A stretch of 64,000 bases of DNA. It comes from Candidatus Cloacimonetes bacterium 4572_55 (GTDB taxonomy: Bacteria > 4572-55). The notes beneath the pieces are model-generated. The model was not told the origin of the DNA. It ran no database searches and worked only from the letters and a program-made list of their open reading frames with translations. Below, piece after piece: positions 9,416 through 17,182 of the stretch (the first letter of the stretch is position 1; each line of letters starts with the position of its first letter). The translations under genes and the position numbers were made by a program. The stretch covers positions 62,001 to 126,000 of the forward strand of contig NBMB01000001.1 in NCBI GenBank assembly GCA_002084765.1. The letters are read 5' to 3'.

Positions 9416-10900
9416 ATGTTTAAAAAAATATTAATAGCCAATCGCGGTGAAATCGCGGTTCGTATCATTCAAGCGTGTCAGGAGATGCACATCCGCGCGG
9501 TTGCCGTCTATTCGGAAGCGGATCGGCTCAGTCTGCATGTCCAACAGGTTGACGAATCCGTCGATATCGGCAAGTCTTCCCCTTTGGAGAGCTATCTCTG
9601 CATAGAAAAAATTATCGCAGCGGCTCGAAAAAGTGGCGCGGAGGCGATCCATCCCGGGTATGGTTTTTTATCGGAAAACCGCGACTTTGCCCAGGCATGC
9701 CAAGACGCTGGTATCGTCTTTATCGGTCCCGCCCCAGATGCAATCCGGCGAATGGGCGATAAGAGAAAGGCAAAAGCAATTATGGAAGGAGCCGGGGTGC
9801 CGGTCGTTCCGGGCTACTATGGCGACGACCAATCGGTCCAACGCTTTCGTGTTGAATCGGAGAAAATCGGATTTCCGGTTATGGTCAAAGCCGCAGCCGG
9901 CGGAGGTGGAAAGGGGATGCGGGTTGTTCAGAATATCGGAGACCTGGAGTCGGCTGTCCAGGGAGCGAGGCGGGAAGCACTCTCCGCGTTTGGTAACGAC
10001 GATCTGTTTCTCGAAAAATATATCGAAAATCCCCGCCATATCGAATTCCAAATCCTGGCGGACAGTTACGGAAACACCATTCATCTGTTTGAACGAGAAT
10101 GCTCAATCCAGCGCCGTCATCAGAAAATAGTGGAGGAGACGCCTTCTGTCGCTCTCACGCCGGAACTGAGGCGAGAAATGGGGAAAATCGCTGTCACAGC
10201 CGCTCAAGCCGTCGATTATGTGAATGCTGGAACCATTGAGTTTATTTTCGACACTCGAGACAAGTCCTATTATTTTTTGGAAATGAATACCCGGTTGCAG
10301 GTTGAACACAGCGTGACCGAGCTCACGACAGGCGTGGATCTGGCGCAGGAGCAGATTCGGATCGCCGCAGGTGAGAAACTGAACCGCTCCCAGGATCAGG
10401 TCAACCAATACGGTCACTCGATCGAAACGCGTATTTATGCGGAGGATCCGAACGCGGGCTTTTTGCCGCAGACCGGTGTGATCCAAACGCTAGAAATGCC
10501 GCAGGGACCCCATATCCGCCATGATACAGGGATATACGCGGGCGGCGAGGTCTCGGTCTATTACGATCCACTTCTGGCAAAATTGACCGTATTTGCGGAG
10601 TCACGCGTCAAAGCGATCGAACGGATGAGCCGCGCGCTTCGCGGTTATGTGATTCTGGGCGTCCGTCATAATATAGATTTCCTGATTGATGTGATCGAAC
10701 ATCCGGAGTTTGCGGCTGGCGCAACGACCACGCATTTTATTGAGGAGTGCCTCGGCGATCCGAAGGAACGCAGTCTCGAATTGCCAAAAGAGGCACTGAT
10801 GGCCGCGGCGATTGCCGAGACGATTCTGGAGCGGAATGTCGGATCGCATCCTGCCACCGCGTCCGTCGAAGGCGATCTCTACAGTCCCTGGCGATCCTAA
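9416..10900 (+). CDS. accC: Biotin carboxylase subunit of acetyl-CoA (or related acyl-CoA) carboxylase
   Basis: A 494-residue ATP-grasp enzyme that carboxylates biotin on its carrier protein. The N-terminal domain begins KKILIANRGEIAVRIIQAC. HPGYGFLSEN is near residue 80, the ATP-binding glycine loop GGGGKGMR near 162, and the catalytic segment EMNTRLQVEHSVTE near 287. The length exceeds the usual 450 by a C-terminal tail of about 40 residues. GAGGAAAAG precedes the ATG. No accB or carboxyltransferase gene is adjacent, so it may serve acetyl-CoA or another acyl-CoA carboxylase. A BirA-like ligase lies at 53.4 kb in the same window. Confidence 0.95.
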   Translation: MFKKILIANRGEIAVRIIQACQEMHIRAVAVYSEADRLSLHVQQVDESVDIGKSSPLESYLCIEKIIAAARKSGAEAIHPGYGFLSENRDFAQACQDAGIVFIGPAPDAIRRMGDKRKAKAIMEGAGVPVVPGYYGDDQSVQRFRVESEKIGFPVMVKAAAGGGGKGMRVVQNIGDLESAVQGARREALSAFGNDDLFLEKYIENPRHIEFQILADSYGNTIHLFERECSIQRRHQKIVEETPSVALTPELRREMGKIAVTAAQAVDYVNAGTIEFIFDTRDKSYYFLEMNTRLQVEHSVTELTTGVDLAQEQIRIAAGEKLNRSQDQVNQYGHSIETRIYAEDPNAGFLPQTGVIQTLEMPQGPHIRHDTGIYAGGEVSVYYDPLLAKLTVFAESRVKAIERMSRALRGYVILGVRHNIDFLIDVIEHPEFAAGATTTHFIEECLGDPKERSLELPKEALMAAAIAETILERNVGSHPATASVEGDLYSPWRS

Positions 10901-10926
10901 AATTGAATCGATTCTTATTTTTTTTT

Positions 10927-10953
10927 ACTGGAGCCTGAAAAGCAGGCTCCAGT
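10927..10953. repeat. Perfect hairpin between convergent genes
   Basis: ACTGGAGCCTG (10927-10937) and CAGGCTCCAGT (10943-10953) form an 11-bp stem with a five-base loop. It lies between convergent accC and the phospholipase D gene. The T-run sits on the 5' side (10918-10926), so on neither strand does a U-tract follow the stem. It is probably an end-of-gene hairpin rather than a classical intrinsic terminator. Confidence 0.6.
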
Positions 10954-11008
10954 TCAGAAATCGATCCGCAGATTGCGCTGATTTTCAAAAATTATGAAAA
11001 AATCATAT

Positions 11009-12337
11009 TTAATCCACTGTGACGTTATCTCGCAACTTTTCTAATGTTTTTTCCCCGATCCCCTTGACTCGACGCAGGTCTTCCACCGACTGATAGGGAC
11101 GCCCGTCGATGATTTTCTGCGCCATTTTGGGACCCACGCCCTTTAGCTCCTGAAGCTCGCGGCTTGATGCTGTATTGACATTGATCTTTTTTCCAGATTC
11201 CGAAGGAGGAGGCGTAGGGGATGAGTTGGAGCCAGATTGGGTTCCATTTTGATCCGCTTTGGTTGCGACTTGAAAAATGCGCTGAAATTCCTCCAGAAAT
11301 TGCCCGGCAACCTGTCGATTATTGCGAATGATCAGCAGATTTTCGTCATTGGTTCGGGTAGCGTTTTGGCTGAAATTGAATGATCCTGTCAAAACCGTAT
11401 GATCATCGACAATGATCACCTTATGATGACAGATATATTTGTTTGTGTCCAAGCGCACATCCAGCCCCGCGCCCGAGAGACGTGGAAACTCGGAATATTG
11501 CGTATTTGCGCCTCGTTTCTCAAACACTCCCCGGACATTCACCCCGGCTTTTGCCTGATCCAGCATAGCTTGCCCAATATCGTCATGAGTAAAGCTAAAA
11601 ATTAGAAAGCAAAGTTGGTTCGTCGACTTGAGGATTTCATCAATGATGTATTGATCCACGCCGTTTTCCGGTGCAAAAATAGAAACCAACTCCGTGCCGT
11701 CGGATATTGAGATTAAAGGATAAGCTATTTCCTTATTTGAACTTACGCCGAACTGGGATTGGTGAAACATTTCATTAAATTCATTTAAATAGTTGGCGGC
11801 AAGTTCTTTTGACTCGATAAAAACAGCGTTGTTATCATTTTTATTTGCCCCGTTATAAGTCGTATTAAAACTTCCGGTCCAGACATATTTTTCATCGAAT
11901 ATAATAAATTTATTGTGCATCAACCCGCCGCGACCCTGGTCGTTTTTTACCAAAATTCCGGCTTCCTGCACCCACTCGATAGACTCCTCATCCATGTAGT
12001 CAGTCTCTGTCACGACCTGCGTCAGGACGCCTCTTTCCTTTGCTTGAATCAACGCTTTGGCGATCAGATCGCTGTCCAGTTCGTGTAGAGCGGCATAAAT
12101 ACTTTGATCGGCTTGATCAATTTTTTTCACAAGCTGCTTGTCAATATTTTGCGGATTATTGACAGCCGCCTCCACATTTCCATGACGCACCTGGCTGAAG
12201 TAGACCTCGATCCCCTTTTTTTCGCCAGCGGATTCAGGGTCTGGCTGGTTTTTGTTGGTAGACCAAAAATAGCCAAGGGATAGACCAAGGATAAATATGA
12301 TTAAAGATAGTATAGATTTTTTTTGTCGATCAAACAT
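11009..12337 (-). CDS. Membrane-anchored phospholipase D-like protein with C-terminal helix-hairpin-helix domain
   Basis: A 442-residue protein. Residues 9-26 (LSLIIFILGLSLGYFWS) form an N-terminal anchor that would place the rest in the periplasm. Two PLD halves follow, with HNKFIIFDEKYVWTGSFN near residue 143 and HHKVIIVDDHTVLTGSFN near 314, both HKD active-site forms. A Ser/Pro-rich linker leads to residues about 380-442, a ComEA-type double HhH module (KINVNTASSRELQELKGVGP, VKGIGEKTLEKLRD) that binds DNA. The architecture suggests a surface or periplasmic nuclease, or a DNA-handling protein, rather than a lipase. GGAGG lies six bases before the ATG. Confidence 0.9.
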   Translation of the reverse strand: MFDRQKKSILSLIIFILGLSLGYFWSTNKNQPDPESAGEKKGIEVYFSQVRHGNVEAAVNNPQNIDKQLVKKIDQADQSIYAALHELDSDLIAKALIQAKERGVLTQVVTETDYMDEESIEWVQEAGILVKNDQGRGGLMHNKFIIFDEKYVWTGSFNTTYNGANKNDNNAVFIESKELAANYLNEFNEMFHQSQFGVSSNKEIAYPLISISDGTELVSIFAPENGVDQYIIDEILKSTNQLCFLIFSFTHDDIGQAMLDQAKAGVNVRGVFEKRGANTQYSEFPRLSGAGLDVRLDTNKYICHHKVIIVDDHTVLTGSFNFSQNATRTNDENLLIIRNNRQVAGQFLEEFQRIFQVATKADQNGTQSGSNSSPTPPPSESGKKINVNTASSRELQELKGVGPKMAQKIIDGRPYQSVEDLRRVKGIGEKTLEKLRDNVTVD

Positions 12338-12408
12338 GCGATCCTCCTTAAAAGTTCCGTAGCATTGTGGTGAATTATTCAGGTTTAATTTTACTTAACG
12401 CGCGATTT

Positions 12409-14052
12409 TTACTTAACAAAACAAATCAAAATCGCATCCTTTCCTACGATATGGTCTTTATTTTTAAGGTCGTTCAGATTCAGATTTATGCGCGCCCGAG
12501 TCTCTCCGAACGGCTCGTAATCGATATGAAAGCCTATCCGATATTCACGCTCCACATGACCCTCCAGGAACCGCTTTGAGTCTGTAGTGCGCTCGGTATA
12601 GGGGATGGTAAAATCGCTCAAATCTCCGCTGCGGATCCGCTCGAACGTGAGGGCGGTCTTGAGTTCGGGCAAGAGGTCGTAGCTGATTTCAAAAAAAAGA
12701 TCATCGCTGTCTGGACCAATCCAATGTCCCAAAATGCGGTCGTCGTGGCTAAAGGTATTGATCGGTAGATAATGAGAATAGACCCATTGATCAACTCGCG
12801 TATACTCCGCCTTTATTTCTATATTCGGGAAACCAGTGTAAAAGAAACCGGCTTGTAATCCAAATTTATTATTAAACACATGATCAAAAAATTTACCCAT
12901 ATAGAGATCGTCGATAAACCAAACAGCGTGAATCCTCCAATTTTTTGCAGGGAAAACAGTCGCGTCAAGTTGCATCGAGGCGTTATCTTTATCATGCAAA
13001 TCATGCTCTGCTGACCGGTAGAAATTGAACGGGTTCAGATACGCGGCTTCCAGACCTCGATTTCCGTATATGATAATCTCCTGCGCGCCGATAACCGCTC
13101 GACTTTTTATCGTGACTTCGGCTCGATGCCCCGCCAAATATTTTCCGACCGTTTCTTTCCACTGATTTCCTTGATCGTCGGTCTGCAAAGTAGTGGTCCG
13201 GCTGTTGAGAAATCCAGTCAGATGCGTCGCGAGCACGGGTCCTATTCGAGTCGTAAGAGCCAAGTGGGTGAACGATCCCGCATTATCCGATAAGGAGAGC
13301 TTGCCGTTAAAACCAGGTCCCCACTCGACTCTATCTTTACCGAATTTTATATATATCGGCGAGACATTTAGACCAAAATAGGCGTCTGTTTTGTCATACG
13401 TCATCCGGTCGCCAGATATTTTTGCAAAATTTGGTAAGACGTTTTGTTCTTTTGGGTTATACTCGTACGTTCCCTGTTCGAGATAGTTGGCGGCTCGGAT
13501 ATAAAACCCCAGTTTGTCTCCAATATATCCTCGACAAATAACGCCGCCCCCATGCCGAAAAACAAGCTCGTCGTCATACTCTCGATTGAATGCGCGCGAG
13601 ACGATTCGCTCATTAAAAAGGACGCTGATATACAATCCATTCGCGTCTTTCGTATAAACAAACAGACGACGCGGATGCAAACGCCCATCAATTTGACGAG
13701 CGTTGAATCTCAGTCGAGCATGTTGGGTTTCCACCCGGTATTTCTTTGGCAACTCGTCGGCAAACTCGATGCAGAACCCAGATAATTGCGCCCGTTCTTT
13801 ATCTGTGAGAAGATCGGGAATCTTCTCAAGCCGGTCAGAAATATGGATGATCCGATCAATTATTTCCCGCCGAGTCACCGGTCGGATTTCGCCAATCGGA
13901 GAAATTATCCCACGGTTCTGCATCCGCTCCAAAAATGGATAGATGGAGTGATCGGACGACACGGTAGTCCATAAATCTTCGGCATACGCATGGGATATCA
14001 GAAGCGTCGGGAGCAAAATGATCAGTGAAAAACAGCCCATGATTGATTTCAT
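12409..14052 (-). CDS. Capsule assembly Wzi-like outer-membrane beta-barrel protein
   Basis: A 547-residue protein with a signal peptide (MKSIMGCFSLIILLPTLLIS, cleavage near HAYA). After a short helical N-terminal region (residues about 30-110) the sequence is a long run of alternating beta strands. It contains IYIKFGKDRVEWGPGFNG and GNRGLEAAYLNPFNFYRS, which resemble the Wzi family (outer-membrane lectin that holds capsular polysaccharide). No capsule genes are nearby, so the ligand is inferred. It follows the AsmA-like gene on the same strand after a 77-base gap that holds a small hairpin. Confidence 0.78.
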   Translation of the reverse strand: MKSIMGCFSLIILLPTLLISHAYAEDLWTTVSSDHSIYPFLERMQNRGIISPIGEIRPVTRREIIDRIIHISDRLEKIPDLLTDKERAQLSGFCIEFADELPKKYRVETQHARLRFNARQIDGRLHPRRLFVYTKDANGLYISVLFNERIVSRAFNREYDDELVFRHGGGVICRGYIGDKLGFYIRAANYLEQGTYEYNPKEQNVLPNFAKISGDRMTYDKTDAYFGLNVSPIYIKFGKDRVEWGPGFNGKLSLSDNAGSFTHLALTTRIGPVLATHLTGFLNSRTTTLQTDDQGNQWKETVGKYLAGHRAEVTIKSRAVIGAQEIIIYGNRGLEAAYLNPFNFYRSAEHDLHDKDNASMQLDATVFPAKNWRIHAVWFIDDLYMGKFFDHVFNNKFGLQAGFFYTGFPNIEIKAEYTRVDQWVYSHYLPINTFSHDDRILGHWIGPDSDDLFFEISYDLLPELKTALTFERIRSGDLSDFTIPYTERTTDSKRFLEGHVEREYRIGFHIDYEPFGETRARINLNLNDLKNKDHIVGKDAILICFVK

Positions 14053-14090
14053 AACGTCGAACTCGCTTGGATCTGAGATATATAGACCAT

Positions 14091-14113
14091 AACGCAGATC
14101 AGCTATCTACGTT
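14091..14113 (-). repeat. Dispersed CGCAGAT-AGCTG-type hairpin, copy 1
   Basis: AACGCAGAT (14091-14099), loop CAGCT and ATCTACGTT (14105-14113) pair over nine positions with one G-U pair when read from the minus strand. It sits between the AsmA-like gene and the Wzi-like gene. The same core (GCAGAT, five-base loop ending GCT, ATCT) recurs at 26411-26437 and 39778-39794. Confidence 0.55.
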
Positions 14114-14129
14114 ACATAATGAATCAAAA

Positions 14130-16688
14130 TCAGTCGCCCCACAATCCTTTCAGCAAATCTTTTGCTTTTTCCTTCACCTCTTCCTTTGCCTCTTCCTTGA
14201 CCTCATCCACCTTCTGCTCCACTTTTTTCTTGACTTTTTCCTTTGCCTTCTGAGTCACCGAGTCCTTGTCCCAAGCCACTCGCAAGTCAGTTCCCTTGCC
14301 GACCAATTTCAGGTCAATTATCATCCGACCGTCATTATTGAGAAAAAGGTCCTTCTGCGGCATATTGATCTTATTTGTCTCGGATCGGGACAAAATTGTC
14401 TGCACGTTGAAGTCCAATTCCCCATCAAATGAGCTGTTTCCATTGAGGACATAGTCCGCCTTGTCACCGGAAATAGTCAGTTGGTCAAAATAAAATCGTC
14501 CGTTCTCGATTCGGAATACAGAGTTACTTTTACTAAAAGGAATTTCGTCAAAATTGAAGATTTTGATGGTATTGGAAACCGCCTTTAGAAAGTCGAAATT
14601 GACAATCCGTCCATTATCCAACCGAAAGTTTCCGTTGCTGATAAGGTTTTTTTTGATCGCCGTCGGGTCCATTCCTTTGCCGCTCACATCCGCGTCAAAA
14701 AAGAGCGCGCTATGTATACAGTCCCCCAAAGGCTCGAACATCACGCCAAAGTATTCATTAGATCGGATATCTTCCGCATTGATAGATATGGCATAGACGG
14801 TATCTCTCGAATCTATTGCCATTTTAAGATTCAAATGTCCGCCAAAAATATCCATATCATAATTTTTTAGGGAAAAAACTTGATCCTTAAGCTCAATCGT
14901 CGCCTTTACCCGACGCATATCGTATTCCTGAAAAATCAGTTGTTCAATCTGCGCGTCGCCATGAATCGTTATCTTTGGAAATTCTGGCATCACCACAGGT
15001 TCGTTGGGGTCGGACGGGGGAAGAAGAGTGTTTAAGTCCAGTTTTTTACTATTTAAAGCAAAATTGACTGTGATTTTTTCCCAATCTTCCGCTTTTTTAA
15101 ATGAGCTAAGATCAGACCGAGCCGACAGGCTTATATCGTTTACATCGTTCAGTTGCGCGGTAAAATTCTTCAACGTGACAGTTGCATCCGCTTCAGTCAC
15201 GATCTTCGCTTCCAGCCGGTTGATTTCTGGGATACTGTCTCCCGCGGCTTTCACCCCCGCCAGGGTGAGAGAGCCAGTGGGAATCAGGCGCGAATAATCT
15301 TCGGTATCACGTCCCAAGTCCACGCTATCGCTTAAATCCAATCGGATATTGCCCGACAGGGAAGAGAGTAGAAAATCGGGCGGAGCCTGTCTCTTGATTT
15401 CAGCTAGATCGACGTCGCCAATCACGCTATAATTAACAATGAGGTTTTTCCAATCCTCCACGGTTTTAAGTCCAGAAAGATCGGAAAAAAGTTGCAGGAC
15501 GATTTTGGAATTGCCTATTTTTGCTTGCAAGCCCTTTATCGAAAAATGGCGATTCTCTAATAAAAGCGTGCCGGAAATTTGTTCGATCCGCGGCGTTTTG
15601 TTGTTGATTTTCACTGCGGCACTTTTCAATGACAAACTCCCCTGTGGCAACATGGCGGAAATGTCGTTCTGTCCCGCTGCATCCGGCTCGATATTGCCCC
15701 GAAAATCGGCTGCCAACTGCCCGATTATAGACTCTACCCCCAGGTCCATCGATGGGCTCAGATCCGCGAGATCGCTTTCCAACGTCAGATGATACGCGCC
15801 GACGACCTTGTCCAGATCGTCCAGTTTCACGGCCGCGGAAAGTTGGGTCTTGCCAGATTTGATCGTGAAGCTCTCTATATTGACGCTATTTTTTGTCCAG
15901 GCCCCGTTCGATGCTGTGTGCAGGCTCAACTTGTCCAGAACCAGATCAAATCGTTTCAGGTCGTATGATTGTTCTTGTCCACCGAGCGAAACCTGCGCCT
16001 CAACGTTCGCCTGGAGCGGGAAAAGTGATAACGGAAGCATTGGCTGGTCTGCTTTTGTCATCTCCCCTTCTGGAATCGTCAGGTCCATAGAAACCTCCAA
16101 ATCCTGCCGATCTTTATCCGCTCGAGCCGTGATTTCACTTGTTATTTTTTCCAGCCGAATCGTCTGATTTGCCGTCTGATCGATATATGTCAGCGAGCCG
16201 TTCTGAACATGCAGCGGGATTGAGAAAGAGATCGGCAATGTTTCTCCTTCTTTTGAGGATTCGACCGTCTCTTCTGTGTCTGCTCCGCCTCCGGAAAAAG
16301 TAAAATTGTTGGAGCTATCCGGTTGCACAATGAGTCGAATATCAGGATCAATTAGGAGAATTTTGGTGATCGCCAGCTCTTTCTTTAGTAATTTTATTGG
16401 ATTTGCGTTGATATTCAATCCAGAAAGTTTGATGGTCTTGCCACGATCTGGGAACCCATCCGGGTCAGCGATAGAAAAATCCCTCAGTTTAAAACCGAAC
16501 CCACCCCAGATTTTGATTGTCGCGGAACCGATAGTTGCCTCTCTACCGGTTGTCTCCTTGATTTGATCTTTGGACATCTGGATAATTTTTTCTGGTGGAA
16601 ACGCTATGTACAACGCGATACATGCAGCCAATAACAGCAGAAAAAGAATGATAGTAAGAACGCCGATTCTTTTAAAAAATTTCTTCAT
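14130..16688 (-). CDS. AsmA-family protein (envelope-spanning lipid-transport-like)
   Basis: The ATG at 16688 is preferred to one 48 bases upstream because it directly begins the membrane anchor (KKFFKRIGVLTIILFLLLLA). This gives 852 residues. After the anchor comes the AsmA start (PPEKIIQMSKDQIKETTGRE, GFGFKLRDFSIADPDGFPD), then repeated beta-strand layers. An AsmA-C-like block (SNGNFRLDNGRIVNFDFLKA) ends near residue 790. The tail from about 815 is a charged coiled coil rich in K and E. Family members are inner-membrane proteins implicated in phospholipid movement to the outer membrane; here that is inference from the fold. Confidence 0.87.
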   Translation of the reverse strand: MKKFFKRIGVLTIILFLLLLAACIALYIAFPPEKIIQMSKDQIKETTGREATIGSATIKIWGGFGFKLRDFSIADPDGFPDRGKTIKLSGLNINANPIKLLKKELAITKILLIDPDIRLIVQPDSSNNFTFSGGGADTEETVESSKEGETLPISFSIPLHVQNGSLTYIDQTANQTIRLEKITSEITARADKDRQDLEVSMDLTIPEGEMTKADQPMLPLSLFPLQANVEAQVSLGGQEQSYDLKRFDLVLDKLSLHTASNGAWTKNSVNIESFTIKSGKTQLSAAVKLDDLDKVVGAYHLTLESDLADLSPSMDLGVESIIGQLAADFRGNIEPDAAGQNDISAMLPQGSLSLKSAAVKINNKTPRIEQISGTLLLENRHFSIKGLQAKIGNSKIVLQLFSDLSGLKTVEDWKNLIVNYSVIGDVDLAEIKRQAPPDFLLSSLSGNIRLDLSDSVDLGRDTEDYSRLIPTGSLTLAGVKAAGDSIPEINRLEAKIVTEADATVTLKNFTAQLNDVNDISLSARSDLSSFKKAEDWEKITVNFALNSKKLDLNTLLPPSDPNEPVVMPEFPKITIHGDAQIEQLIFQEYDMRRVKATIELKDQVFSLKNYDMDIFGGHLNLKMAIDSRDTVYAISINAEDIRSNEYFGVMFEPLGDCIHSALFFDADVSGKGMDPTAIKKNLISNGNFRLDNGRIVNFDFLKAVSNTIKIFNFDEIPFSKSNSVFRIENGRFYFDQLTISGDKADYVLNGNSSFDGELDFNVQTILSRSETNKINMPQKDLFLNNDGRMIIDLKLVGKGTDLRVAWDKDSVTQKAKEKVKKKVEQKVDEVKEEAKEEVKEKAKDLLKGLWGD

Positions 16689-17182
16689 AACAAAAAATTC
16701 CCCTAAACTTATAAATTTTGAACAAGTTATCAACAATAAGCATAAACTCTAAGATGGAAAAATAGGCGAATTCAATGGCAGAATCAAGCTAAAAATGCCG
16801 TCAAGATCGTTTTCTATTTTTATATTTTAAAAACAGCTCCATAAAAAAATATTTTTATACCCCTTAATCCCGAACGAATGGACACAAACTGTTGTGCAAG
16901 CGCGAGACGTTTTTATAAATCACAAAATCTATTTTCAAGTATGTCAATATGTTATAATAGCCCATTTGGATTTAAGGGCGAGTGGAAAATAAAATAAAAT
17001 TTTCGAATTTTTGCGCAAAAAGCATATCTTTTTCATTGTTATCTTTTCCCCAGCTAATTTTCTTTCTATTTTCAAGTTGACTTGACAGCATATAAATCAT
17101 ATTATTATCTGTTTTCAAGGGGATATTTGGTCGTTTTATTGAAATTGATGAACTAAGATATGTTTAATTCGGTGACAAACTT
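16689..17182. other. 494-base intergenic region between divergent genes, with a likely plus-strand promoter
   Basis: No gene is visible. The stretch is A/T-rich. On the plus strand TTGACT (17077-17082) and TATTAT (17100-17105) are 17 bases apart; a TTGACA overlaps at 17082-17087. This is the likely promoter region for the transporter-HEAT gene that starts at 17183. No corresponding clear promoter was found for the AsmA-like gene. Confidence 0.45.

Noticed and set aside
10927-10953. Intrinsic terminator
   Set aside because: The T-run is on the wrong side of the hairpin for both strands, so it was kept only as a hairpin.
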